Shown piece by piece: positions 38,354 through 50,719 of a stretch of 64,000 nt of DNA (positions are counted from its first letter, which is position 1; each line of letters opens with the position of its first letter). The stretch is from the NCBI GenBank assembly GCA_029931535.1, contig JAQPZY010001670.1:5294501-5358500 (forward strand). The letters run 5' to 3'. Below the pieces are notes generated by a model. That model saw nothing but the letters and a program-made list of their open reading frames with translations, ran no database searches and was not told the origin of the DNA. This stretch comes from Margaritifera margaritifera. Its lineage: Eukaryota; Mollusca; Bivalvia; Unionida; Margaritiferidae. Position numbers and translations under genes: made by a program.

Positions 38354-39405
38354 CATTCTTTATGAGCAACTCCTTTATACAATCCATTCAATGAGCAACC
38401 CCTCTATACATTCCATTTAATGAGCAAACCCTCTATACATTCCATTCAATGAGCAACTCCTTTATACATTCCATTTAATGAGCAACTCCTCTATACATTC
38501 CATTTAATGAGCAAACCCTCTATACATTCCATTCAATGAGCAACTCCTCTATACATTCCATTCAAATTAGCAAGCCCTCTATACATTCCATTCAGTGAGC
38601 AACTCCTCTATACATTCCATTCAATGAGCAACCCCTCTATACATTCCAGTCAATGAGCAACTCCTCTATACATTCCATTCAATGAGCAAGCCCTCTATAC
38701 ATTCCATTCAATGAGCAACTCCTCTATACATTCCATTCAATGAGCAACTTCTCTATACATTCCATTCAATGAGCAACCCCTCTATACATTCCAGTCAATG
38801 AGCAACCCCTCTATACATTCCATTTAATGAGCAAACCCTCTATAAATTCCATTCAATGAGCAACTCCTCCATACATTCCATTCAATGAGCAACTACTCTA
38901 TACATTCCATTCAATGAGCAACTCCTCTATACATTCCATTCAATGAGCAACTCCTCTATACATTCCATTCAATGAGCAACTCCTCTATACATTCCATTTA
39001 ATTATCAACTCCTCTATACATTCCATTTAATGAGCAACTCCTCCATAAATTCCATTCAATGAGCAACTCCTCTATACATTCCATTCAATGAGCAACTCCT
39101 CTATATATTCCATTCAATGAGCAACTCCTCTATACATTCCATTTAATGAGCAACTCCTCCATAAATTCCATTCAATGAGCAACTCCTCTATACATTCCAT
39201 TCAATGAGCAACCCCTCTATACATTTCATTCAATGAGCAGCCCCTCCTTACATTCCATTCAATGAGCAACTCCTCTATACATTCATTCAATGAGCAACTC
39301 CTCTATACATTCCATTCAATGAGCAACTCCTCTATACATTCCATTTAATGAGCAAATCCTCTATGCATTCCATTCAATGAGCAACCCCTCTATACATTCC
39401 ATTCA
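38354..39405. repeat. Minisatellite, 29-bp unit
   Basis: About 36 copies containing CAATGAGCAACTCCTCTATA followed by CATTCCATT. Variants (CTCC, CCCC, AACC, TTAATG) are interspersed. Confidence 0.96.
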
Positions 39406-41270
39406 AGTGGAACTTTGTCTTTAAAATATTTTTTTTCTCGCATATATGACATGTATTTTGTTGAGTTAAAATGCATTTATTGTCCTTAATTCATCGTACA
39501 CTCTTTCTGCTATCCTAGCCAATCAGTTGTAAAAAAAAAGCCTGAATGCGATTAATACATCTGTAAACGATTGGTCTGTAACTTTTATGGACTGACTTTA
39601 GGTACAGACAAAACCCTGATGGAATGTTGTCCAGTCTTGTTGTTGTTCTGGAGAGAAAACTTTACCTTTTACAACGAGTCTCCAACGTCTAGGATATATT
39701 TGATTGATTTATATCACTAGTACAGTTTTGTGGTGCGCAGAAGCGAGAATACGTGTACAATACGATGGTACTTTCCAAATCACAATAAACAACATACAGA
39801 ACTTTTAATTGATAATTTCTAAATTTTATAACTGATAACTGATCCCTCTTCAGGCATTTTATATATGGAGTTGTCTACACTGTAACATAGTCTTTTATAA
39901 TATCTTTTCTTGTGTGTGGAGTAAATTCAAACATTTCTTACATGTAGTCTGTTTTGTGGTGTACAATACGATGGTACTTTCTAAATCACAATAAACAACC
40001 GATACGTCTTAGTCTGTCACAAATTCAAGTTCTACGCCAAGTTGCACCAAGGTTAATTTTAGAAAATAATAATAATAATATCTGTTCGTAATGCCTTTTC
40101 AGTTTTTGACTTAAACACGTGTCCGTTGTTAGCAGGTGTTCTTGTAGGCATGGCTCATTAGCATATTTACTCCTAAAAATTAAATAAATTATTTTTACTT
40201 TCTCATACGATATTTTCATATTAACCCGTAACTCTAGTTTTATAAAGCGAAACCTGACAAGAGTTTTTTCCCATTACGTACAGACTTTAGTGTGTTTAAG
40301 AATGATACGACATCTATCTTGTCTTTCCCGTAAAGCTCTGTGATAATGTTTCAGATTATTGATTTTTTAAAACTTTTTTCTTTTTCATGCTAGGCTGTTG
40401 CGATCAGCCTAATTGAAATTTCCAGCAACACATATTACGTTTGGCATATATAGATGTCGTCTTTCTCGATTATAACATTAGTTAAAGCCAGAAAAATGGA
40501 AGCCTAATTTAATTTTCTTTCTCTGACACACACTGATCTTTGTACATCTTCTTACCACTATAAGGCAAAGGGCTCAAAAACAAACCCACACCTACCTTTG
40601 TCGAAAGTTCTGGAATTTGTCAATTATTTCTATTTTATAATTGTCTATTATTATGCAATTCATTTTGGTTGATTTTTCGAAATATGTAAACTTGTTTAGA
40701 TACTAGTTTACTTTTCCTACAGTGTTTGTCTTGGTTTGAATTGAATTGAATTCTGATCTGCAAATGTTACGCAATTATAAGCCATCGAGTATCATCATAC
40801 TATTGTATTCGGCTGGAGCCACGTGGCTAAAAAAACTATTTTTCTTTTAGTAAAACAACGAACACTATTGACTATTTGTTTCAATATATAGTATTGGAGT
40901 GAATTGCAGGTGCAATCATCTAACATCGGGGACCACCATACTAATACATTCAGATTGCATCCTTAGGCTATAAAGACTATATTTAGAAAACAGTAAACGT
41001 GTTCATTATTTTCTAAAATTAGCCTTGGTGCAAATTGGATTTTGCTCTGCAGATTCTATGAAATTATCTTACATAGGGGGCCATCATACTAATGCATTAG
41101 GCTGGTGTGAATTAAATTGAATTCTGATCTGCAGATGCTACACAATTATCTAAAGTCATCAGCTCTATATGTGGAAAAGTACCAGTCAATGCATTCTGTT
41201 TTACTTGATAACCGAAATGTTTCAAATTATTTGCGCTGTACTCAATGCACACTGAAGAATTTAACGATTA
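39406..41270. other. AT-rich sequence with two short direct repeats
   Basis: GTGTACAATACGATGGTACT with AAATCACAATAAACAAC occurs near 39757 and again near 39960. The segment CACAAATTCAAGTTCTACGC near 40018 repeats the end of the 21-bp array at 38040. No gene supported. Confidence 0.6.
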
Positions 41271-41480
41271 TTTTTTTGGGGCTAAGAAGTAGAGTGTGGT
41301 GGTTGGGATTTAGAAATTTGGAAGTGTTTTTAGATGTTCTTGTTGCACCAAAAGTGTAAGAGTGTTTGCTAAGCAGCATCCTCGTACCCTAACACTGGCA
41401 GGCTGTGATTTAAAAATGTACAAGTATTCTAGAGATGTTCTCGTATTGAGGAACGAGGATGTTAAAACCAGTTTTAACCG
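41270..41480. repeat. Diverged outlying units of the 58-bp array
   Basis: GGGATTTAGAAATTTGGAAG (about 41307) and TCCTCGTACCCTAACACTGG (about 41378) are degenerate versions of the unit homogenised at 42030-42435. Confidence 0.6.
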
Positions 41481-41509
41481 GTTGACTATTCTAGCTCCTC
41501 ACCCTCCCT

Positions 41510-41850
41510 CTACTCATACCGTGCTGTTTTAATAATCTTACTCTCAGGATTAATGACGCTTATCTCAATGCTATTATCATTGAATGTAATCTGTAAAAAT
41601 TCATCTTTTCTAAAACATTGCAGGATATCATTTTTGATGTTTGAAATAGACAAATCGACAATTATATTCTCTTGAATGTTATTTTGTAACACAACTAGAT
41701 TTGACCCCACTTTTATCCCACCCAAACTTGTAAACAAATGTTACCTGGTACTGAGATTTTTGCTTTTATGTTAAACTCTTTAAATATTTCTATCACCCCT
41801 CTGAAATCTGTTGAATATATCACAATATAAATTCGTGCCATTATTTATGT
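41510..41850 (-). pseudogene. Unrecognised small gene remnant
   Basis: The minus strand reads MARIYIVIYSTDFRGVIEIF near 41840. After at least one frame change it continues into a 75-residue frame (41510-41737) with NNIQENIIVDLSISNIKND and FRKDEFLQITFNDNSIEISV. Composition is protein-like, with alternating hydrophobic and charged residues, rather than repeat-derived. No family recognised. Confidence 0.3.
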
Positions 41851-42029
41851 TGTGCCACAAAATGTAACATTTTGTGCTCTGTGCAAATATCCAACTGTGC
41901 TAGAGTAGATATAAAATTTCTCAGCCTGATAATTAATGTACTATGCATGGGTGAAGATCATACTATATTAAATTACAAGTATGCTCAGGTGTTCTCGTTG
42001 AACTTTCGATGCAAGAGCTGTTGCAATGC

Positions 42030-42435
42030 AGCATCCTCGTACTCCTACACGAGATTGTGAGGATTTAGAAATTTACAATTGTGTGTGGGTGTTCTCGTAC
42101 TCCTACACGAGATTGTGAGGATTTAGAAATTTACAATTGTGTGTGGGTGTTCTCGTACTCCTACACGAGATTGTGAGGATTTAGAAATTTACAATTGTGT
42201 GTGGGTGTCCTCGTACTCCTACACGAGATTGTGAGGATTTAGAAATTTACAATTGTGTGTGGGTGTTCTCGTACTCCTACACGAGATTGTGAGGATTTAG
42301 AAATTTACAATTGTGTGTGGGTGTCCTCGTACTCCTACACGAGATTGTGAGGATTTAGAAATTTACAATTGTGTGTGGGTGTTCTCGTACCCCTACACGA
42401 GATGGTGGTGATTTAAAACGTTTTAGGTATGATTG
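42030..42435. repeat. Minisatellite, 58-bp unit, highly homogeneous
   Basis: About seven copies; the central ones are almost identical, differing mainly at GTTCTCG or GTCCTCG. Each unit has CTCGTACTCCTACACGAG, whose ends CTCGT and ACGAG can pair, then GATTTAGAAATTTACAATTG and GTGTGTGGGTGT. Confidence 0.96.
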
Positions 42436-42833
42436 GGGTGTTCTCGTACGAGCTGATAATAATTTTAAAAAATGTACAAGTATGCTCACGCTCTCATTTA
42501 CTCTCTACTGCCTCTGGATGCTAAATTCCGGCGGTGAAGGTAACGGCCAGGTATTTCTTTGGACTGAATGTTACTTTCAAGTCCGATATAAGTAAGGCCC
42601 GAGTGAGATTTGTTTTACAATACTTACATCAAACGATGTCTGTATTATAATATTCGGATGTACTCACATCAGAATTATTGTTTTGAAAATAAAAACAAAC
42701 TGCCTATACTGCTTGCCAAATAGTGCTCGGTAAAGGATGTAATTCTTGTTCTTTTATTTATTATTGTAATTGACATTTTATTTCAACATATCAAAGATGT
42801 CTGTGGTCCCTCGTCCTTTCTTTAAGCAACATA

Positions 42834-44290
42834 CATGGTGTTTGCAAGTCGTGAAATCCAGGAGAAATGTCAGGCACAGAAACCCAACCTGTACACGACA
42901 TTCATCGACCTGACAAAAACCTTTGACACAGTCAGTCGTGAGGGCCTCTGGAAGATCTTGGCCAAATATTGTTGTGAAGAAATTCATCGTAATGGTTCGG
43001 TAATTTCATGATGGCGTGCTCGTTTGTGTCGTGGACGACGGTGAGTCATCTGAACCATTCGCAATCACCAATGGCATCAAGCAAGGCTGTGTGTTGGCCC
43101 CAACCTTCTTCAGTATGATGTTCTCTGTCATGTTTACTAATGCCTTCCGTGACTATAACATTGGGATTGACATAAGATACCGGACTGATGGCAAGCTCTT
43201 CAATCTGAGGAGACTACAATCAAAAACTAAGTTACAGGACGTGACTGTTCGTGATCTCCTGTTTGCTGACGACTGTTCTCTGAATACCAAATCTGAGTCT
43301 GACATACAACCGAGTATGGATCATTTCTCTTCAGCTTGCGACAATTTAGGTCTCACAATCAGTATCAAGAAGAGAGAGGTGATGCACCAACGTGCACCAG
43401 AAAAGCTTTACGTCGAACCTACCATCACAGTAAACGGCCAAACACTCCATGCAGTGGACAAGTTCACATATCTCAGCATTACACTCTAACGTGCAGTCTA
43501 CATCGACGATGAAACCAACGCCAGAATTGCTAAAGCAAGTGTGGCCTTTGGCAGAATACGCAAATGTGTCGAAGCGTAGAGGCATCAGTCTACAAAATAA
43601 ACTGAAGGTCTACAAAGTCATTATGTTGCCGACCATGCTGTATGCATGCGAAACCTGGACGTACCAGACGCCATGCCAAGAAGCTGAACCATTTTCACAT
43701 TGGCTGTCTGAGGAAATTGATGAGGATAAGCTAGCAGGATAGGTTCCCAGACGCTGAGGTTCTCACACGGGCAGGCATTCCAAGCATCCACACTCTGCTG
43801 ATGAAATCACATCTGAGATGGGCAGGCCAAGCTATCATGATGTCAGAAGAGCAACTACCAAAGAAGATCTTCTACAGTGAGCTGAAGGAGGGAAAGCGAT
43901 CTCAAGGTGGTCAGAAGAAACGATATAAAAATTCCCTCAAGTCATCATTGAAACATTTCAACATTGACCCTGAGTCTTGGAAAGATCTCGCACAGAATCG
44001 CTTCACCTGACACAGTCTCATCCATACTGGAGCTGCAGACTTTGAACTGGGGAGAATTGCAGCGGCAGTGTAGAAGCGAGAGCAGCGTAAACAACAGAAC
44101 TGCAGCATGTCCCCTATTGATCAAGCAACATGAAGCGGAATCTATTGTCCAGTGTGCCACAAACAGTTCTGAGCACAAATTGGCCTGAGCAGCCACTCAC
44201 GCACTCACAGAAACCAAACCAGTTAGCGATGTCATGGTCATCTTCGAACTCGAAGGACGAACAACATCAAAGATATAACTTAGTTGACAA
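42834..44290 (+). pseudogene. Decayed LINE RT ending in a C2H2 zinc finger
   Basis: 5'-truncated non-LTR element. It begins inside the RT (VFASREIQEKCQ, LYTTFIDLTKTFDTVSREGLW). After a frame change near 42980 it continues GIKQGCVLAPTFFSMMF, DGKLFNLRRLQSKTK, DLLFADDCSLN (intact catalytic box) and SACDNLGLTISIKK. Further breaks follow near 43490 and 43570-43800. The C-terminal domain has HLRWAGQAIMMS, KRSQGGQKKRYKNSLK and FNIDPESW. The last part reads IYCPVCHKQF, a stop, then AQIGLSSHSRTH, a Cys2His2 finger typical of this LINE family's end. At least four breaks make it non-functional. The longest open piece is 157 residues (43016-43489). Confidence 0.93.
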
Positions 44291-45180
44291 GACCACGGAT
44301 GTTAATGAATACTCAACAAGTTTGTGGAAGTTTCCTAATTACATAATTTTCTCGCATCATTGAAAGGATCAAAGTGTACTCCAGCTTGTTACACCACTGA
44401 TCAAGTGGAGGGACACATTTATTAAGGAATAAATACCAACTACTGAGACATTGCGAGACATCTTTTTGTGATATAAATTCCATAACTAGATAAGTTCAAA
44501 AAATGGTTTTCATCTTCCCACAATTCAATTTGACACTGTTCTTTCAACGTCTTATTAGAAAAATGCAGAGTTAGCTACTAGTATTTGCCCACACAAAGTA
44601 CTTACCACTGTTGCAGCTGGCATCTGACCACAGGCAGTCGAAATTTAGTCATCTTGCTCCGCTTTAACAAAATTATTAAAACAACAATATTTTGTCAGAT
44701 TGAGAGATCACATTTTATTTTATTTTTTGCTTTTGATGATTCCAACAATATTGGAATTTTTCTCAGATGCAGAGAATGTAGAAAGGATGAAAATTTACTT
44801 TATTTTTTTTTATTTTTGCATTTGAAAGTCTTTATATTCCCGAAATAGAGTTGAGGAATTCCTCAAATGTAAATGCACGCCTCTATTCCCAATACAGTCT
44901 CGTAAGACTTTGGAAATCTTATTTTACACTATATTGGGTCTCTGATCATAATAAGATTAATCTACCTGACAAATCGTATAAGCAACACTCACCGTATGTA
45001 CCGGGTATGAGAAGAAAGTCAGAAACGTTCAAACAAAGAGGAGGTAATCTGCAGGGTTTGATTAGTATAAGTTGGTTATTGCCCTTTTAGGTGAGGCGCA
45101 CATACAGAAATGTCACGCGCAACCTTATTTTTCTAACATCTACATTTGCGGTAGTAAATTCTATTGTATACTGCCAGAAA
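44291..45180. other. No gene recognised
   Basis: AT-rich sequence. The frames of 87 and 79 residues at 44585 and 44851 show no domain. Confidence 0.4.
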
Positions 45181-45184
45181 CGTG

Positions 45185-46110
45185 GGCGCCATTATCCTGC
45201 AATGGCGCTGCTTGTAATGTGGGCGCCATTGTAATACAATGGTGCTCTTTGTAAGGTGGATGCCATGATAATGCAATGGTGCTCTTTGTAAGGTGGGCGC
45301 CATTGTAATGTAGTGGTGCTCTTTGTAAGGTGGGCGCCATTATAATGGCGTGTTCTTTTTAAAGTGGGAGCCATTGTAATACAATGGTGCTCTTGTGAGG
45401 TGGGCGCGATTGTAATGCAATAACGCTCCATTTAAGGTGGGCGCGATTGCAATGAAATGGAGCTCTTTGTAACTTAGGCGTCATTGTAATGATGTGGCAC
45501 TCCTTGTAATGTGAGCGCCATTGTAATACAGTGACACTCATTTTGACGTGGGCAATATTGTCATGCAGTGGCGCTCTTTGTAAGGTGGGTACCATTGTAA
45601 TGCAATGGAACTCTTTGTAACGTGTGTGCCATTATAATGCAGTGGAGCTCCTTGTAAGATTGGCGTCATTGTAATGCAGTGACGCTCCTTGTAATGTGAT
45701 TGGCGCCATTGCAATGCAGTGGCGCTCCTTATAATGTGGCCGCCATTGTAATGCAATGGAACTCTTTGTACCGTGTGTGCCATTGTAATGCAGTGGAGCT
45801 CCTTGTAAGATTGGCGTCATTGCAATGCAGTGGCGTTCTTTGTAATGTGGACGCAATTGTAATGCAACGGAACTCTTTGTAACGTGTGTGCTATTGTAAT
45901 GCAGTGGAACTCTTTGTAACGTGTGTGCCATTGTAATGCAGTGGAACTCTTTGTAACGTGTGTGCCATTGTAATGCAGTGGCGCTTTTTGTAATGTGGCC
46001 GCCATTGTAATGCAATGGAACTCTTTGTAACGTGTGTGCCATTGTAATGTAATGGAGCTCTTTGTAACGTGTGTGCCATTGTAATGCAATGGCGCTATTT
46101 GTAATATTAT
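45185..46110. repeat. Minisatellite, 37-bp unit with near-palindromic core
   Basis: About 25 copies containing GCCATTGTAATGCAATGG and AACTCTTTGTAACGTGTGT. The core CCATTG-TAATG-CAATGG has 6-bp self-complementary arms. The many overlapping minus-strand frames (up to 136 residues, HYNGTHVTKS-type) are repeat read-through. Confidence 0.95.
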
Positions 46111-46887
46111 GCTACACATAAGGATTTTCTACACAAAAGTTTATAAATGTGCTTAAAAACTAATAAAACTCTTTTATTTGAAGATTTAGGTAGGTTTGTT
46201 TGGTCTTGACTGTTGCAATTATACATATTTAACCATTCCACCTGTGCTTCGCCGGTAAACTCAACATTTTATGGAAAGACCATCGTTACATCATAAAATC
46301 TCCAAATACATGACTGCTTTGCACCAGAAGAAAAGCTCAAGTGCGTAGTCAAGTTCAGTATAAACATCAACTACTTTTGAATCCTGGAACCCGATGAACC
46401 CCACCCCCACCCTCCCACACAGAACTGCATCATTCCAAGAAACAGACAATAACTCCGTTGATTGCTAACACTTAAATGGCTTTAGTCTGTCTAGCTTCTT
46501 TTACCTGTTATGATGTGTTCAGGTTCACGTAATTGGAAATAGATGCAATCATTAGGGAGTCTAACAATTCTACTAATATTACGTCTTGATACATCTTGAT
46601 GTAATAACAGTCAATTACTGTCGACTACTGGCGCACTTAAACAAGCAGTTTAAACTAAGGCACATGCCTGTGCAAACAATTTTCAAGATAACCTGAAATC
46701 AGCAAATGGGCATAAAGTACACAAAAGTGAACGATTGAGAGATGAAATGCGGCTAAATATTTTGTCGAAATCAGAACTTATACACTACATAATATTACCT
46801 ATTTAAAGCACTGAAGTACTGGAGGAGGGGGGGGGGAGAGGTAGAACATTTCTTATCCTGATGAGAGGGGGCTTCAAAACATAAATT
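46111..46887. other. Unique sequence, nothing recognised
   Basis: No supported gene. A G-rich run (GAGGAGGGGGGGGGGAGAGG) is at about 46822-46841. Confidence 0.4.
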
Positions 46888-47225
46888 TTAAATACATTCA
46901 CAATCGTACAATAACAAGCATAATACAAATTTAGAATATTCACAATCATACAATAACACTCATAATACTGTTTGAGACTATTCACAATCGTACAATAACA
47001 CGCATAACACAGTTTGAGAATATTCACAACCATACAATAACACTCACAATACTGTTTGAGACTATTCACAATCGAACAATAACACGCATAATACTGTTTG
47101 AGAATATCCAAAATCATACAAGAACACGAATAATACTGTTTGAAAATGTTCACAATCATACAATAACAAGCATTATACTGTTTGAGAATATTCACAATCA
47201 TACAATAATACACACAATAACAGCA
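46888..47225. repeat. Minisatellite, 42-bp unit
   Basis: About eight copies containing ACTGTTTGAGAATATTCACA and ATCATACAATAACACGCATA. The 42-bp period keeps a 147-residue minus-strand frame open (CYCMIVNILKQY-type repeats). Confidence 0.94.
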
Positions 47226-48065
47226 ATAAAAATCGAAGAGAAACATGCAGCTATAATAAAATTAAAATAAATCTGCAAAGAAGCGCACGGAAATATTTGA
47301 ATACAATCCGTCGGTACGTATGTGTGTAATGCCCTTGAACTCCTTGGGTCAATAATAGTCCTATGGGTGCATGCTTAGTCATGCCTTTTAAACTATTAGG
47401 ATCACCACTCTATAACCATATGAACACTTAATGGGTATGAAAAGATAAATCTACACATGTAATCATGTAACTGACGTTGGCATTGGTGGTACCCCCCTCC
47501 CCTCCACCACCACCACCAAAAGGGCTTAGCCACTGGTTTATAGCTTGGAAACTATCGAGACTGAGCATAAGAAGACAAACAAATAGATAACTGATTTTTG
47601 CCCCTGTGGCGGTCTTTACGCTCAGGGACCTACCCAAGAGGTTTAATTTAAGGGTGGAGATCAAAATGGGAAAGCGTGCGGGAATACTTGTTGTACAAAC
47701 ACGCATAATAATGGTAGTTTTACGTTTTTGCAAATTGAAACAAATTTCATGGCTGATGGCAATAAGAAAGTGAAACTTTTATAGTAACACTAGCTGTACA
47801 ATAATTATATTTGCACTGATGCTTCTAATCAGGAAATTATAATTATTGTATAAAATAAAAGCAGGTAGAAAAGGAAACGCAAGAAAGAGGAAATATTAAT
47901 TTCATCATTGGTTTGAAAAGGGATGATGCACTGAAATCAACTAGTACTGACATGTAACCATTAAACTGTCGAAACTGGATAATAACATTAATAAACACAA
48001 AACTCACGGATATGTACCAATGTCATAGTCAGTATCAGTTGGAAGAATTAGAATTATGGTTAGTG
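47226..48065. other. Unique sequence, nothing recognised
   Basis: A 101-residue minus-strand frame (47428-47733) contains a Gly-rich run from CCACCACC and lacks recognisable domains. Confidence 0.4.
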
Positions 48066-48960
48066 AAGCAGTCAATCTTCATATAGATGGTAAGCAGTTA
48101 ATCTTGCTATACATGGTAAGGTAGTGAATCTTGTTATACATGACCAGGCAGTGAATCTTGCTATACATGACCAGGCAGTGAATCTTGCTATACATGACCA
48201 GGCAGTGAATCTTGCTATACATGACCAGGCAGTGAATCTTGCTATACATGATCAGGCAGTGAATCTTGCTATACATGGTAAGGTAGTGAATCTTGTTATA
48301 CATGACCAGGCAGTGAATCTTGCTATACATGGTAAGGCAGTTTCTCTTGCTATACATGGTGAGGCGGTGAATTTTACTATACATGGTAAGACAGTGAATC
48401 TTGTTATATGTGGCCAGGCAGTGAATCTTGCTTGCTATATATGGTCAGGCAGTGAATCTTGCTTTACATGGCCGGACAGTTAATCTTGGTATATATGGTA
48501 AGACTTTGAATCTTGCTATACATGGCCAGGCAGTGAATCTTGCTATACATGGCCAGGTAGTGAATCTTGCTATACATGACCAGGCAGTGAATCTTGCTAA
48601 ACATGGCCAAGCGAAGAATCTTGCTATACATGACCAGGCAGTAAATCTTCTTGTACATAGTAAGGCAGTGAATCTTGTGATACATGGTAAGGCAGTGACT
48701 CTTGCTATACATGGCCAGGCAGTGAATCTTGCTGTATATGGTAACGCAGTGAATCTTCCAATACATGGTAAGGTAGTGAATCTTGCTATACAAAAAAAGG
48801 CATTCAATCTTGCTATACATGGTAAGGCAGTCAATCTTGCTATACATGGCCATGCAGTCAATCTTGTCATACATAACCAGGCAGTGAATCATGTATTACA
48901 TGACCAGGCAGTGAATCTTGCTATACATTGTAATGCAGTTAATTTTGCTATGCATGGCAA
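48066..48960. repeat. Minisatellite, 27-bp unit
   Basis: About 33 copies containing CAGGCAGTGAATCTTGCTAT followed by ACATG. The 27-bp period gives frames open on both strands, for example nonapeptide AVNLAIHDQ repeats over 191 residues on plus and two overlapping minus frames of about 140 residues. Confidence 0.96.
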
Positions 48961-48999
48961 CACGTTTTGTAATAATCCAGTCTTATATGCAGAGAAACA

Positions 49000-49380
49000 A
49001 TGATGGTTGTGCTTGCACTTGCAAACATATCGAGGACACGGGGGACCAAAAGTTTTTTTGACGAGAGATATAAGAACAGTGTGTCTGGAGAATTGAACAA
49101 AACTATTAATCTTGTAGAATACTTCAAAAATTATTCTGGAGTTTTGGCTTCTAGAAAGATATGTGTTGAATACACAGTTGACATTCCTGGTTCCTGGGTG
49201 TCTATAATCAGACAAACATATCTTATCTATCAGAAATGCCTTGAATTTGATGCTTTTGACTGGAATTCATTTACGCCCTCTCTCATCTCGGTTCTGGAAG
49301 AAATAGGTCTTAAAACAGAATACATTGCTCTCCTAAATCTGGTTAGCAACAAAAATACAATTTATACTCGTAGAATTTGA
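49000..49380 (+). CDS. Hypothetical ORF, 126 residues
   Basis: ATG at 49000, stop at 49378-49380. Unlike its left neighbours it is not repeat-derived. It contains RTRGTKSFFDERYKNSVSG, INLVEYFKNYSGVLASRKI, CVEYTVDIPGSW and FDAFDWNSFTPSLISVLEEI. Composition is that of an ordinary soluble protein with helical segments. No domain or family recognised and no clear splice context. It could be a decayed mobile-element gene, an exon or chance. It is the longest unexplained non-repetitive frame outside the ENPP and LINE regions. Confidence 0.3.
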   Translation: MMVVLALANISRTRGTKSFFDERYKNSVSGELNKTINLVEYFKNYSGVLASRKICVEYTVDIPGSWVSIIRQTYLIYQKCLEFDAFDWNSFTPSLISVLEEIGLKTEYIALLNLVSNKNTIYTRRI

Positions 49381-50679
49381 CTCTGCGACTGCCTCTGTAA
49401 ACTGTTAGATATTGTTAGTATCAAGAGAACTACAAACATGTTGTACTGGACAACAACAAAATAGTTCGAATAAAATGTATCATAGAAACATTTTGTTTTT
49501 CGTGGGAAGGCACATAATCTTGAAGCTCTATAAGTTAGGGATCACTCAATGCAAATATTATTTTTTTGCTCTCCATTACTATCTTGACATTTTTACATAA
49601 AGGCCAAATAACCTTTTGACACGTTTGCTTCACACAGTAGCAACTGCAAACGTCTGTCACCAGCGTAATGCGTACATGCTGTTTGTTGATGCAAGAATGT
49701 TCACTGTTGGGGTTAAACAAGCTAAAATGTTTTTGATTTCAAGATGGTAAAAGTTTTAGTAAAGGAAAAAACTGACTGATATAAGAATCTAACCTATTCA
49801 TGGGTACTTCTAAAGTCCTTTTCTTCCCTAACGCATTGATCTTGTTTGGAATTTTATACGAATAATCACATGAAGTCGCAAAAATACACTTCATGGTTGT
49901 GTATTAAGATTTCAAGTTAAGGAATCAAGGGTATGAGGGAACGGCAACATTAACAAGAATTTAGGATTTGCAGAGTCATTGCTATGAGAATCAAAATATG
50001 CTTTGTCATTCAATAATCTTCAGACTTCTTTGTATAAATTGAACGATTAATTTAAAAATTGTATGTTTGTAAACAAATCATATTAGAGGTTTTCCGATAC
50101 TCTTGATAGATCTGTCTGTCTGTGCGTTTGAAGACAGAAGAGAAAGAGACCTCTGACATCAAATTAATATCTTTATACCTGAAGATTCAACGCCAGAAGA
50201 AGGCGAAGGAGACTCGCAACCCATATTTATCAAGAAAAGGGCACATCTATTGACAATGTCGAGAAAGACCACCAGAGTCAATGCAATTTCAAGTCACGTA
50301 TGACCTCGCGTTTTAAAATGACAGGCTGCTTTTTGAAGTATGATAGAGAACTCCTTTCGAAGGATATATTAAAGTTTAAAAGCATGTTACAAATAATGCA
50401 CCAGATTCGACACTCGTTGATATAGTGTTGTCATTAAACTTACCTACATGCACATTTCTGTGTGGAGGTGGTGCTGGTTGTGGGGGGTTGCTACCTTCAG
50501 TATGGTAAAACTACCTCTAATTAATAATATCTGTATTCTAATTTATATCTCACATATTTCAGACACATTGTCAACTGTTTTGTACACTCTTTCCGATATT
50601 TGACTTCTTTCATGTAATACATTATTTTTGACCTATGATCGTGTATTATTCTAAGAATAAAGAAGTGTTGGAGAACTTG

Positions 50680-50682
<3 letters not shown>
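49381..50682. other. No gene recognised
   Basis: AT-rich sequence with only short frames. Confidence 0.45.

Positions 50683-50715
<33 letters not shown>
50683..50715. repeat. (GA)n microsatellite
   Basis: About 16 GA units. Confidence 0.95.

Positions 50716-50719
<4 letters not shown>

Noticed and set aside
45192..46119. Many minus-strand frames up to 136 residues
   Set aside because: Read-through of the 37-bp array; several overlap in different frames and share the same peptide words.
48066..49003. Evenly spaced direct repeats that look CRISPR-like, and a 191-residue frame
   Set aside because: Units are contiguous without unique spacers, and the context is a eukaryotic genome. This is a minisatellite.
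48999..49004. ATGA overlap between the array frame and the 126-residue frame, suggesting translational coupling
   Set aside because: Coupling of this kind is bacterial; here the upstream frame is repeat-derived and the overlap is chance.
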